Assembly: GCA_018873245.2 (NCBI GenBank)
Contig: JAEMBT020000001.1
Coordinates: forward strand, 15,568,220-15,632,219
Length of the DNA: 64,000 nt
Direction of reading: 5' to 3'
DNA from: Archegozetes longisetosus
Lineage: Eukaryota; Arthropoda; Arachnida; Sarcoptiformes; Trhypochthoniidae
Position 1 is the first letter of the stretch. Every line of letters starts with the position of its first letter. The notes beneath the pieces were generated by a model. That model was given only the letters and a program-made list of their open reading frames with translations. It made no database searches and was not told the DNA's origin. The position numbers and the translations under genes are program-made. Below, in pieces: positions 46,791-57,785 of the stretch.

Positions 46791-47929
46791 GAGTACGGTT
46801 TAATTCTACTGACATGAACGCAGTCTAGCACGATTTTCCTACCGTTTAAGAATCCCTCAACTTCATAGTTTACTCCGTTAGCATAGCATTTTTTGATGGT
46901 AAATGGATCATGAGAAGGGTGTAAAAGTTTTTCTGATTTTTCTACTATTCTAGTCGGATAAAATGCGAGCACAGAGTCTCGTTCTTTGAAAGTGGAATTT
47001 CGGTGGCGCTTGTCATAGTAAGACGTGTTCCTTTCTACAGCCTTACGAATGTTCTCAGCAACTTTAATAGAATAGTCTAAGGTTTCGAGGTATTGGTCTT
47101 CAAACCAAACGCCTGAGATTGGAACATTTGTAACTCTATCTGGAGGGAGTACTGGCTCTCTACCAAAGAGTAATCTGAATGGCGAGTATCCTGTAGTAGC
47201 ATTAAGGGAAGTATTGTAAGAGAATGTTACCCACTGCAAACCTCTGTCCTAATCGTCTTGAGATTTAGACACATAATTAGATATCATTTTAGCTAGTGTT
47301 TGGTTATATTTTTCAGTCAATCCGTTGCACTGCGGATGATATGAGGTCGTAGTTACATGCCTAATTACTAGTCTTTCATATATGGCTTGACTGAAGTAGG
47401 CTCTGAATTGTACACCCCTATCTCTAATTAGGGTCTTTGGAGTGCCAAAGATACAAATAAAATTTTCAATAATAAAGTCTGCAGCTGCCTCTTTTGTGGC
47501 AGCCGGCACTGCTTTACAAATAGCTCATTTGGTGAAATAGTCTATAGCAGCAATAATGTATGTATTCCCTTGTTTAGAAAGTTTGAACCTGTCGAGAAAG
47601 TCAATACCAAGCACCTCGAATGGAGCATCTGTTGTTATTGAAATCATTAAACCTGCTTGTGGGAGGCAAGGTTTCTTTTTGGTTTGACAGTCTTTACATG
47701 AGTTCACATATTCAATTATATCCGATTTCATATTTGGCCAGTAATAGCGGTTAGCTATTTTATCTAGGGTTTTATTTATTCCTAAGTGAGCTCCACCTAA
47801 AAGGTCATCATAATATGAGAAAAGTACATCGAGAATGAGTTCTGTCTGTATGCATACAACTAATTTTCTTTCATTATTAATTTTTATACGTTTATTAAGA
47901 ATACCCCTTTTAATAACGTTCTCATTCAA
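46746..47929 (-). pseudogene. Retroelement integrase with zinc-binding domain, three stops or shifts
   Basis: Reads H..H (AHLGINKTLDKI, HH part) and C..C (SCKDCQTKK) of the zinc finger, then the core: Asp in VLGIDFLD, AAIDYF, then Asp in LIRDRGVQF and Glu in NGLTEKYN. The C-terminal GPF-like region is YPTRIVEKSEKL..DPFTIKK. Frames are broken at 47527-47525 (TGA) and at about 47248-47246 (TAG), both where a Trp is expected from the flanking reading (YFTK-stop-AICK; QDD-stop-DRGLQW). In life it inserts element cDNA into the host genome. It is inactive here. Confidence 0.85.
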
Positions 47930-48038
47930 GAGTTTTTCATCTTTGCATTTAGAAGGATTTTTAATTAGCTCATAAATTTTTCCAAAGTAGTGGTCAGATT
48001 TCTGTCTTTTAGGTATATCAACTTCATGGTTTAACTGC

Positions 48039-48571
48039 TCATCGCTTGATGAGGTAATGTTTTTCTAAATTGTTATTAAGGATCTCAGGTTCGTAGACGG
48101 TGAATCTACTTAAGGCATCTGAAACAACATTCAATTTGCCGCTTCTATGCTTTATAGTATAGTCAAAATTTTGTAGGTGAAGAGACCAGCGAGTTAGTCT
48201 ATGATTTAGACTTTGCTTCTCTGACATCCACTTAAGAGCCAAGTGGTCTGTAACGATTACGAAATGTGCACCCATCGAGTATTTTTGACATTTAATGGTC
48301 ACCTTAACGATAGCTAAACATTCTATTTCTGGTATTGAATAGCTTTTCTCAGCGTTATGCAAAAGCCAGCTTACAAAACAGAATGGGTGACATTGTCCGT
48401 CAATGATATGATAAATGGCTCCACCAATACCTTTGAGGCTACCATCTGTATGGATTTCTATTGGCAATTTGTTATTGAAATGAACAAGAATAGGTGAGTT
48501 GCAAATAGCTTTCTTTAACGCATTGAATGCTTTTTCTTGTTCCTCATCCAAAAAAATATTTTTCCATAATC
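48039..48571 (-). pseudogene. Retroelement reverse transcriptase end and RNase H
   Basis: DEEQEKAFNALKKAI is the end of the reverse transcriptase connection. RNase H follows with acidic residues in IEIHTDGS, PEIECLAIV, IVTDHLALKW and VVSDALSRF. The frame ends at 48039-48041. The 47930-48038 stretch links it to the zinc finger with a broken frame. The 5' side ends at the Tc1 insertion. Confidence 0.85.
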
Positions 48572-48573
48572 TA

Positions 48574-49135
48574 CAGTGTTAGAAGTTAGAATAAGCTCAT
48601 AAATTACTAAGCAATTACTCACTAACCACTAATCCCAATTAAATGAGTTTTGGAATATAAATTTATAATTATACCCTGCATTACATGCTCGGGTTTTAAC
48701 AGAAACGCCCACACACAGAACGTGTGACAGCAAAATTTCAATTAAGGGATCCGAAGTTAGGATAAACTCAAAACTTTTAAAAACTTTTTAACACCAATTA
48801 GTTACAATTTTAGTATTTGGTGTAACCACCATTTTGACGTATAACTTCAAACACACGATTAGATATTGAATCAATTAAATCATGGAGTGTTTTAATAGGA
48901 ATTTCTTCCCATGCATCTATGATAGCCTTTTGGAGTTCTTTTGCATCACTAAATCGTCGGCCATCGGCAAACACCATCCGTGAGAGTATCCCCCAAAGGT
49001 TTTCAATAGGATTAAGGTCCGGAGAAATCGATGGCCAATCAATTACCCGAACCTTATTAACACGAAACCATTCTTTAGTGGATCCTGCGGTATGAATCTT
49101 AGAATTATCCTGTTGAAAGTGCCACTTTCGCCCCT
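48574..49135 (-). mobile_element. 5'-truncated Tc1-like element inserted in the retroelement
   Basis: The right end CAGTGTTAGAAGTTAGAATAA abuts a TA at 48572-48573 inside pol. It carries the transposase C-terminal third only, and joins type B flank DNA at about 49135, where the other end is missing. A second similar terminus-like motif (GAAGTTAGGATAAACTC) lies at 48761. Confidence 0.7.
48813..49135 (-). pseudogene. C-terminal fragment of a Tc1 transposase
   Basis: Encodes QQDNSKIHTAGSTKEW, DWPSISPDLNPIENLW and a C-terminal helix region ending NGGYTKY. 34 residues separate the second Asp from the Glu, the classical DD34E Tc1 spacing, so it belongs to a different family from the element at 1292. 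The N-terminal DNA-binding part and first Asp are missing. Confidence 0.85.
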
Positions 49136-49239
49136 AATTTTGGTTGCAAACGGCAGTAAATGCATTAAGTATACATATGTAATAAAAATGTATGTAATAG
49201 ATAAAGGTAAAGCTTTCAAGTATTGGACAGCTAAACTTT

Positions 49240-49565
49240 AAAGGTTAGGTTATTTGCGAGCCTTGTAGTAAATCATGACAAGCATTAGTACAAAATATAG
49301 GTATAAACATTTAGTTATACATATTAAAATAAGGAACAATGTATAGTATTTTAATTTCTTCTCTCTCAACTAGACCTACTCTGTTGAGAAACTGTTGATA
49401 GAATTACATGTGAAAATGATGTGATTAATGAAAGAAACTATTGTAGTAAACTAGTTATGAGAACTAAAATTTAGATAATCAAGAATTACTATCAATTAAG
49501 TATATTGATATTAATATATATATAACAAAACCTACATTTATTAAAGTTTTGATTACAAATTGAAG
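49240..49565 (+). repeat. Left inverted repeat flanking B copy 6
   Basis: Same module and same inner junction as at 11519 and 13785 (here TTGAAG to TTTTAAAATG). Its partner is at 51090-51400. Confidence 0.75.
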
Positions 49566-49941
49566 TTTTAAAATGTTTCCTAATCTAACTTTGCTATATT
49601 ACATGTTCTAAACTTCACAATTTGAAAAGTTGAAGAATTTTAATCAACAAACTATTTCTGAATTTTAGAATCCATGTGTGCATTATACTAAAAACAAGAG
49701 TGATTACGTCATGACTTAGAAATAAAGTTTTTATTGATAATAACTCTTAGTAAGTTTTAGTGAGGTAATTTAGAGTAAAGATACATTTTTATATGTGTAT
49801 AATTAATATATATATATATATATAATTATATATATATGTAAATTGTCGGTCTACTTTCATTAATATCTTCAAGTCATTATATATCGTAAAGAGTATAAGC
49901 TCGGAGAACTCGAGACAAGCCTTTGAAAAGGGTAAAATTAA

Positions 49942-50694
49942 TCACTTATCAGAGGCAGATGTAACACTAGCTATCCAGTCATCAGTATATTTTTCGAAAC
50001 ATAAAGTATATTTTGGATCAGAGGGAGATGTAACTTCATCTATCCAGTCATCAGCAGATTTTCCTGTGAGTTTACTTAATTTATCTGCATCTGCGATCAT
50101 CCTATTAGATAATAACTTGTACTCAACCTCCACAACCTGACCAGATTGCTTGACTATTTCTGCCTTGCCACTTGACTTTTCGAAGTGAAGAAGTGTGTGC
50201 ATGAGATGCAATTTATAATCATCTTCCCTTAAATCTACGATATGCTGAAAAAAGTAACTGCGATCAGATTTAGAATTGTCCACTGTAAGTAGTGACTTCG
50301 CCATGTTCGTGAGAGATGCCCTTATCTCGTCTGCATCGCTTTTGAGGACAGTTTTGAAAAGATCATCAAAACTATCTATGAGTTTGTTATAGTCCTTGTG
50401 TTCAATGGAATTTTCCACGGATCTCCTTGCAGATAGTAAAAGGTAAGGTATTCCATCAACTCCTTCCAAATATTTAAAGAATTCCTCAGGAGTTACCTTT
50501 TCCTTAGGGTGAAAACCCACTTTATTTTGAACTGCGTTCAACAAAGTGGCCAATGCGTCTTGATGATACTTTTTGTCTCTAAATATGTTTCCTGTATCGT
50601 CTTCTGAATGGATTTCCGCTGACAACAAAGATGCGTAGTTTTTCTTTCGCCCTAATACAATCACACCACAGATGACTGGGATATCGGAGGACAT
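49942..50694 (-). CDS. Type B family protein, intact copy 6 (250 aa), function unknown
   Basis: The ATG at 50694 is used, as in all copies; codons upstream in frame are 5' UTR. The protein starts MSSDIPVICGVIVLGRKKN like copies 3 and 5 and from about residue 50 equals copies 2 and 3. It has two DDWI tail motifs and a TGA stop at 49944-49942. No signal peptide. Its unit is nearly the same as that around B copy 3 (11.5-13.0 kb). Its 5' UTR intron is a hybrid: the acceptor half is of the copy 3/5 kind, the donor half and promoter of the copy 2/4 kind. It faces away from B copy 7. Function unknown. Confidence 0.8.
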   Translation of the reverse strand: MSSDIPVICGVIVLGRKKNYASLLSAEIHSEDDTGNIFRDKKYHQDALATLLNAVQNKVGFHPKEKVTPEEFFKYLEGVDGIPYLLLSARRSVENSIEHKDYNKLIDSFDDLFKTVLKSDADEIRASLTNMAKSLLTVDNSKSDRSYFFQHIVDLREDDYKLHLMHTLLHFEKSSGKAEIVKQSGQVVEVEYKLLSNRMIADADKLSKLTGKSADDWIDEVTSPSDPKYTLCFEKYTDDWIASVTSASDK

Positions 50695-50728
50695 TTTCAC
50701 AGTACGAATTAACAATTCGATAATATTA

Positions 50729-50963
50729 CTATATAAACAAAATAAACATTAAATCAAGATTAGTCATAGAAAATCATTCAGTAAATCACTATAGAAATCA
50801 ATTGTGCTACTTACAATTCAAGTTGCTTAGTTTGAGGTGTCACGACAAATAAGCGACTGAAGTTTGTGCACTCAAATTTATACTTCCCAATTATAAAGAA
50901 GTGATTTGATTAGCTCATAAACTACTATCAGACTTTTGTTTAAGCGATGCCAGAACACTGTTC
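50729..50963 (-). promoter_or_regulatory. Promoter and hybrid 5' UTR intron of B copy 6
   Basis: Minus strand: GAACAGTGTTC at 50963-50953, TATAAAT at 50882-50876, and an 86-bp intron from 50814 to 50729. The switch between intron types lies at CAATT near 50800. Confidence 0.7.
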
Positions 50964-52068
50964 GCCACTCATATCAGAGATCAATGTTTAACTTTTAATG
51001 ACCTATCGTTTCAATAACTAAAACACAAGTTTTGAAAACTGAAAATTTGCTTCTTTGTGATTAGAAGAAACCTGAAGATTATATTTAGCCTTCAATCTGT
51101 TATGAAAAACTTCAATGAATGTAAGTTTTATTATACATATTATTATCTATACACTTAATTGATAGTAACTCCTGATTGTTTATATTATTAAACTTATCTA
51201 GATTCAAGTTTTCATAACAAGTTTATTATTGTAGTTTCTTACATCAATGACATTAATTACATCATTTTACAGATAGTTCTATCAATAGTTTCTCAATAGA
51301 ATATATCTAGTAGAGAGAGAAGGCAATAAAATACTGTACATGGTTCCTTATTTAAAAATATATAGCTAAATGTCACCCAAATATAACCCAAATAATATTT
51401 TAGGAAGTAACTTGTCTTTAAAATTGACTATAGAAATAAGAACGAAATAGAACAATTAATAGTTAATATAGAAAATGCAGCCGTAGCTTTCAAATTTTAG
51501 GTATATATTTAATAATTCAAGTTGTTTGTGAGCTGTGTAGTAAATCATGTAAAGTACAAGTTCAAAATAGGGTTATAAACATTTAGTTATATATTTTAAA
51601 ATAAGGAACAATGTACAGTATTTTATTCCCTTCTCTCTCTACTAGAACTACTCTGTTGAGAAAATATTGATAGAACCATGTTCAAAAATGATGTAATTGA
51701 TGTCATTGAAGTAAGAAACTACAATAATGAACTAGCTATGAGAACTTAAGTTTAGATAAGTTCAAGAATATAAACAATCAGGAGTTACTATCAATTAAGT
51801 GTATAGATATTAATATGTATAACAAAACTTACATTCATTGAAGTTTTTCATAACAAATTGAAGGCTAAATATAATCTTCAGGCTTCTTCTAATCATAAAG
51901 AAGCAATTTTCAGTTTTCAAAACCTGTTTTAGTTATCGAAATGATAGTTTTGTCATTAAAAGTTAAATTTAAATGTCAGATACGATCTACGAACCGTATT
52001 CTGACGTCGCTAGGACAAAGTCCGATGGTAGTCTGAGCTAATCAAATCACTTTTTTATACTTGGGAAG
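50964..52068. other. Divergent intergenic region between B copies 6 and 7
   Basis: Two upstream modules face each other (about 51090-51400 and 51580-51900), forming an imperfect inverted repeat around 51400-51560. No gene. Confidence 0.6.
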
Positions 52069-52223
52069 TATAAATTTGAGAGCGCAAACTTTAATCGCTT
52101 ATTTATCGTGACACCTCAAATCTAAGCGACTTAAACTGTAAGTAGCACAATTGATTTTATAGTCATTAAATGAATGTTTTCTATATAACTAACATGGTTT
52201 TAACGTTCATTTCGTTTATCTAG
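52069..52223 (+). promoter_or_regulatory. Promoter and 5' UTR intron of B copy 7
   Basis: TATAAAT at 52069-52075; intron 52138-52223 (86 bp). The GAACAGTGTTC site has diverged to GAACCGTATTC at about 51990. Confidence 0.65.
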
Positions 52224-52254
52224 TAATATTTGAGAATTAGTTCCTACTGTAAGA

Positions 52255-53010
52255 ATGTCCTCCAATGTTCCAGTTATTTGTGGTGCGATTCTTTTCGGGT
52301 CAAACAACTACTCGTCTTTGTCGTCAGCGGAGATATATTCACCAAGCGATCCGGCAGAAATATTTAGAAATCCAAAGTATCATGGAGATGCATTGGCAAC
52401 TTTGTTGAACTCAGTTCAAGATAAAGTGGGTTTTCACCCTAAGGCAAGTGTAACGTCTGGGGAATTCCTTGCATATGTACAAGGTATTAAAGATATGAGT
52501 TACTTTTTTCTAAATGAGCAAAGAGATCAAGGAAGGTTTATTGAAGGCGATGATTATAACAAAATCATAGATGGTTTTGAAGATCTTCTTAAATCATTTT
52601 TTAAGAGCGATGCAGATGAGATAAGGGCATCTATTGTGAATATGTTAAGATCACTAGGTTCAGTGGGCAATTCTAGCTCAGATCGCAGTTACTTTTTCCA
52701 GCATATCTTGGATTTTAGGAATGCTAATCCTATTAAACTTTATCTTGTGCAAACACTTCTTCACTTTGAAAGGTCATCAAGTGGGAAGACAACCATAAAT
52801 AATCAATCTTGTAATATAAACATAGTTGAATACCATTTTATTTCTGCGTATGTAATCCATGATGCAGATAAATTAGCTGAACTAAATATGAAATCTGTTG
52901 ACGACTGGATAAACGATGTTACATCTCCGTCTGATCCAAATTTAGTTTTATGCTTTGAAAAATCTGTTGACGACTGGCTAGATGACATTACATGTCCCTC
53001 TGATGCATAA
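52255..53010 (+). CDS. Type B family protein, diverged intact copy 7 (251 aa)
   Basis: The ATG at 52255 opens MSSNVPVICGAILFG. It is the most diverged type B copy. The helix DALATLLNSVQDKVGFHPKA, the DRSYFFQHI strand, LLHFE, and the tail with two DDW motifs (VDDWINDVTSPSD and VDDWLDDITCPSD) are kept. Changed parts include the region around residues 75-100 (FFLNEQRDQGRF) and SSSGKTTINNQSC. The frame is unbroken across the whole length despite the divergence, which suggests selection and so a real protein. The promoter and UTR intron are conserved. Function unknown; the same fold hypothesis applies as for copy 2. Confidence 0.85.
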   Translation: MSSNVPVICGAILFGSNNYSSLSSAEIYSPSDPAEIFRNPKYHGDALATLLNSVQDKVGFHPKASVTSGEFLAYVQGIKDMSYFFLNEQRDQGRFIEGDDYNKIIDGFEDLLKSFFKSDADEIRASIVNMLRSLGSVGNSSSDRSYFFQHILDFRNANPIKLYLVQTLLHFERSSSGKTTINNQSCNINIVEYHFISAYVIHDADKLAELNMKSVDDWINDVTSPSDPNLVLCFEKSVDDWLDDITCPSDA

Positions 53011-54027
53011 TTACTTTCATGCTTTGAAAACGACAAGCCTCGAGTCTTCTGACCTTATACTTTTTATTATATGTATTTCTTTTAGATACTGATGAAAATA
53101 GACTAATAATATATATAAGAATAATATATACATATAAAATGTATCTACTCTAAATTGCCTCACTATAACCTATTAAAAATTATTATAAATAAAAACTTTT
53201 CTTAGTCATGAGATAATCACTTTTGTCTTTGGTATAGTGCACACACGAATTCTAAAATTTATAAACTTAGTTAAAGTTTTCAACTTTTCAAATTGTGCAG
53301 TTTGAAACATGAAATTGAATCGAGTTCGATTAGAAGACATTATAGAAGTTTTATCACACAATTCCTAAAACAAAGATGGTCTTTTCAAGACTATAATTGG
53401 TTAATATACTCATTGAATGTCTTCCGTTTGAAACACAAACTTAACATATATTCCTCTAAAGAAGTTTTAGTTAAATTTGTTTTGAACATGGTTTTATTGG
53501 ATGTTTATATTATATAAGATTAAGTTAACAAAAATATTATATGAACAGATTTTTGATAAATAAAACTTGTCATTCATATTTGCAATGTTACACTTACTCG
53601 AAAAGTTAGTCACTTTTAACGCTTTCTTATATAATTCTAAACATACTGTAATATTAGCCATAAATAAACGTTCACTTGAGTGGACTTTTGTTATGGCAAC
53701 TGGACTGGTTGACCAGTTTGTCAATCGTGTAAACAGAGCTTATGAGTTTTATGTCTATATTTTAATGAGATTTAAGATTTGTGTCATTTCTGGATAAAAT
53801 AATGTCGTTTAAGTATAATCCTATCAAATTTTTTTTGTAGAAAACCAAAATGTTAACGCGTAGATGATGAGGTCATAATTCAGCCAATAGTAAAGTTTGA
53901 TTTCAAAAGCACAGTAAAACTCCATACGATATGAATGAACATAAGACAAAATAGTTATAATTTTATCACAATTTAAGCAGTCAGTATATTGCATAGTTAT
54001 GATCATTGCTATAATCAATATTATATT
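53011..54027. other. 3' flank of B copy 7 and gene-free spacer
   Basis: The start resembles the B downstream flank (CTCGAGTCTTCTGACC, TA-rich tract). Overlapping small frames on both strands at 53293-53797 show no family features. Confidence 0.5.
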
Positions 54028-55371
54028 CTACATCATTATCATATCCAATAAATCCAATAAATAATCTTCATAAGCAATATCCGAATCTGATTCACTATCA
54101 GATTCATCTGCAAATTCAATGAGTGAACTTTCTATATGTGTATCAACGATGCAATCAAACTCCCAATAATCACTCTTTATATTTTCACGTCTTTTTACAT
54201 AATTACTCTAATTGTTAGCACTAGTATAATGTATAGATTCCCAAATTAATTTTTCACATTCTTGTATGAATATTGGGAGCTGACACATTCTTTCATTTGA
54301 CCCCAGACTAGTTCAATAAGATTAAATTCACAGTGATAAGGAGACAGTCGAATAGGAATATGACCAGATTCCTTAATTATTTGATCTACTGTATAGCTCT
54401 TACCAGTAGAATGCTCTTTGACTAGCTTCAGAAGCTCAGGTTTTAAGGCATTTTCGAGAAAATTGATATTGTTTTTATTTAACCAATCTTTTGTTTGTTG
54501 TTTAGTATTACTTCTTGTAGGAGTCTTATTATTTAGTTTCAAATGGGTCTGTGCATTATCTAAAATGATGATAGGCTGTGGCGGCAAGTTTGGCAAAATT
54601 TGGTCTCGTAGCCGCATCTCAAATATTTCAGCGTTGATTTTTTCGTTAAATAAAAATTTTCCCGCGTTTTCTATAAATCCATTTTTTGAGCCTGCATGAA
54701 TAATCGAAAACATTGTTCTTTTGTCTATTGGTATTTTAAGTTTTGGTAGTTGATTATTTTCCACTTGATTACTACCTACCAATACTACTCTTAACGAAGC
54801 TCTTGTTTATAAAAGTTTCATATAGGAATACCCATAAAGAACGCGAGCACTCACTTTTAAATCTCAATTTTTCCCTTATGTATTCACGCCTTTTAATTAT
54901 AACGTAATCTCTTTCCATCAGTATTTTACGCGATAAACTATTATTTTTCATTAATTTAAATCCCATTCGTTTGATAATTTTACTAAATGTTGACGTAGAG
55001 CAATCTTTGAAGTTTAGGTTAGAGTTTTCTTTTAGTTTATGGTAAACGTCATTTATGTATGATAGTTTATTATTTATATAAAATTCGCTGAATATGGAAT
55101 TAATGTTTCTCTCAAGTGAATCCCATTCATATTTTTTCGGTCTCATATCAGTCTTCTTTGGTGGCACTGTTCCACAATTTATTCTTTTAATTGACGATCC
55201 TGATAGTTTACTTCCTTCCACTAGAGCACTAATAACGTCTTTGTAGCAAGACTTCAACTCTTTCTCAAAATACTCATTAAGGTTTAAAATAATTTGTTTA
55301 GATTGAGACTGAATATAAAATCCTCTTCCTAATTTATTCTTTATATTGTACGAAGTCATTGTATATAACAA
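54028..55371 (-). pseudogene. Decayed IS630/Tc1-type (DDE_3) transposase
   Basis: The first frame 55371-54772 contains an N-terminal region and DDE start. A frameshift near 54780 leads to 54782-54246 with the second Asp in IIILDNAQTH and the Glu in SPYHCEFNLIELVWGQMK. Another shift near 54250 leads to an acidic tail (FADESDSESDSD) ending at 54028. The C-terminal acidic tail and HC.FN.IELVW box are typical of this transposase group in animals. The first catalytic Asp appears replaced: LYETFIN where LDET-type motifs occur. With two shifts, an internal stop near 54205 and the lost Asp, it is dead. Terminal repeats were not found. Confidence 0.75.
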
Positions 55372-57059
55372 TTAGATCACAATAAGTCTTAATTAAATTA
55401 AAATCCAATCAAAAGGCTAATTTTAATCATGTATAAATTACAACACTAGTAAATATCACAATTTTTACAATAGTTTCGCAAATTCATTTATAAAAATCAA
55501 TAGGTATGAATATTTTACCCTCTCTCTTATTGCCTATTTGTACTGTAATAACTTTTACTTCTTGAAAAACTTTTAATTTTAAAGTTTCAATTTGTTTCAT
55601 TATTTTTGGCCACCAAAATTCTCAACTTAATTAAGCAAATTGTCAGTTCTAAAATATGAATATTTAACAATTAAGAAATAATCAAAACTTTTATTTCAAA
55701 AGTTTACTCAAGTTAAGTATCTTGTTTGCCATCTGTTGGTTTGTTGGCAAAACATTTGTTAATTTACTAGATTTTAAGTTATTTTTATTGATAGTTAGGC
55801 TAATAATTAGTTTGAGACTCAAAAAGTAGTTAAATCCAAATGAATTACAGGCCCATATGATTGAAATAAGTAAGAAAAAAGTTAAGGCGCCCACAGAATC
55901 AAAGTCAGGCATTTTAGCTGACCTATACACTGATGATTAACGAATTTTATTCTATTTTGTTACGATTTGACAAAAGTTATATCGAATTAAATTCTAAAAT
56001 AACATACATTTTGACAAAAAAAGTTTTGAAAAATAGCAGTGTTTTGTTTGAATAAAACGACATTCAAATTGTTTCAGTTTCTTTAATACAAGTGATATAC
56101 AGCACTGTAAGATCTGTTGCTTAATCAATAGAATGATTTGAAAATGATGTAAAACCAATAATTTTAGTTAAAAACTATAACATTTTTTCGAAAACTTTGT
56201 GGTTAACAACGTCGATCAGTTGTCTTACATTAGGAAAATAAAATTTTCTAAGAAGGGTATTTTGCTACAACTGATCTCCGTTTTGAAAATTCCTCCTACA
56301 CATATTTAATACACACTTAATGTCAACTTTTTTACAAACTGTAAAGTTGTAAAAAAATAAAATTTAAAATGCAGTATGAAATTGATATATCGATTAATCT
56401 AAATATGGACCTCATTAAACGAACACGTGTTGGTATAAAGGAGATATTCAAATTGAGATTATATCTAGAATCACATTCTGAAGCTGACACATCGCTCTAT
56501 GATTCTCTAATAAAGTAAGAAAACTTGATTTTAAAAAAACAAGTTTCCTCTTAAACAATCCCTTATTACTGATTACTTTAATGTGAACATTCGATATGCG
56601 TACTTACATTACAGTTTTGATATATACTCGGTTCTTACTGTAATAAAATTGAAATATAAAAGGTATTCACTAATTGTCAACTTATTGACAATAAACATTC
56701 ATTGTCAATATCGGTTATTGTCAACTGTTTTTGCTGCACTGACAGGTTGACATTAAACGGGTTTCAATGTATATCAATGCAAGTATTATAAAGTATTAGA
56801 AAGTTTTAAAAGTTTTGATCAGACTTTTCTATCATTCCCTATAAACTTCTACTCCTGGGGATTAACAATAAATGTTAAAAGATTCAATTATTCTGTAGCA
56901 TTTAGCAACTTTTTGAGACTGAAACTAAAATTATTTAAAGTACTGTTAATTAAACTATTCTTATTCATTTTGGGTGAAGATATTCAACTGTCACTATATT
57001 TGATTGAACCATAAAATGATGTTCAATAAAGTGATTGGTTAATTAACTTTTATTTAAAG
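55372..57059. other. Gene-free stretch upstream of the carboxypeptidase exons
   Basis: No exon of the carboxypeptidase's N-terminal half could be recognised. A CAGTGTATAGGTCAGC sequence (minus strand, near 55929) might be a transposon end, without a partner. ATTGTCAA repeats at 56675-56725. Confidence 0.45.
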
Positions 57060-57785
57060 ATGGAATGTATAGAATACCCAGAAGTGAAGTAGATTTACCA
57101 AAAATTCCTGCCCATGCAATCAGTTATTTGGATGCGCAACAAATAATGTCAAACTTAGATGGAAAACCGTGTCCTAAGGAATGGGTTGGAGGATTGAATG
57201 TAAGCTATAATTTCGGCCCTGGATATAAAAATGGGAATAAAGTTGAATTGGTTGTAACAAATCGTTTGGAAGAAAGAAAAATACATAATGTAATTGGAGT
57301 AATAAATGGAGAGGTCGAACCTGACAGGTATGTCATGTTAGGCAATCATCGAGATTCGTGGACTTTTGGTGCAGTCGATCCATCGAGTGGTACAGCAGTA
57401 TTGCTGGAACTGAGTCGAGCATTCACTGAAGTAATGAGTAAAACAAAGTGGAGACCACGAATAAGTGTTGTGTTTTGTGATTGGGCTGCAGAAGAATATG
57501 GACTAATCGGTAGCACAGAATGGATTGAACAAAATCAAAAGTTGTTACAATCACAGACTGTTGCATATTTCAATGTCGATTTGGCTGTCGAGGGTTTGAA
57601 TTTCTATAAAATTCTTTTGAGCTATTCTAATTTTAAATTCAAAATAAAATTCGGTTCTGTATTCTTACATTTTAGGAAATTTCACTTTCGATGTCGCATC
57701 AGTTCCTCTATTATTTAATTCCTTATGGGAAGCAACAAAACTAGTAGAAAATCCAAATCCAGATGAGGTCAAAAAGGCAGAATAA
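57060..57785 (+). pseudogene. Glutamate carboxypeptidase II-like gene fragment, two exons
   Basis: Family M28 zinc peptidase (FOLH1/NAALADase type), membrane-anchored ectopeptidases that remove C-terminal glutamate from peptides. Exon one 57060-57593 follows a TTTAAAG acceptor and encodes VHPI-like IPAHAISY and the metal site: His in LGNHRDSW, Asp in GAVDPSSGT, Glu-Glu in DWAAEEYGL, and Asp in FNVDLAVEG. An 82-bp intron follows, then exon two 57676-57785 (NFTFDVASVPLLF), ending at a TAA. The N-terminal membrane anchor, PA domain and the last His and dimerisation domain are missing. Gag sequence starts right after the TAA, so a retroelement insertion or rearrangement probably cut the gene. Confidence 0.8.

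Larger units (their letters stand above)
43992..48571 (-). mobile_element. Env-bearing Gypsy-type retroelement, RNase H to env2
   Basis: Minus strand order: RNase H, zinc-binding domain, integrase, env, second env-like module. This is the order of Metaviridae with an env (errantivirus-like). Gag, protease and most of the reverse transcriptase are lost: a Tc1-like element sits at the TA at 48572-48573. The env part is inside the palindrome, the pol part outside. Confidence 0.85.

Noticed and set aside
53293..53797. Small open frames on both strands after B copy 7
   Set aside because: Low-complexity, overlapping, no start context, no relative at the other B flanks.
55691..55930. Minus-strand 79-codon frame as a protein
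   Set aside because: Begins near a possible transposon-end sequence and has a hydrophobic low-complexity composition with no relative; more likely non-coding.
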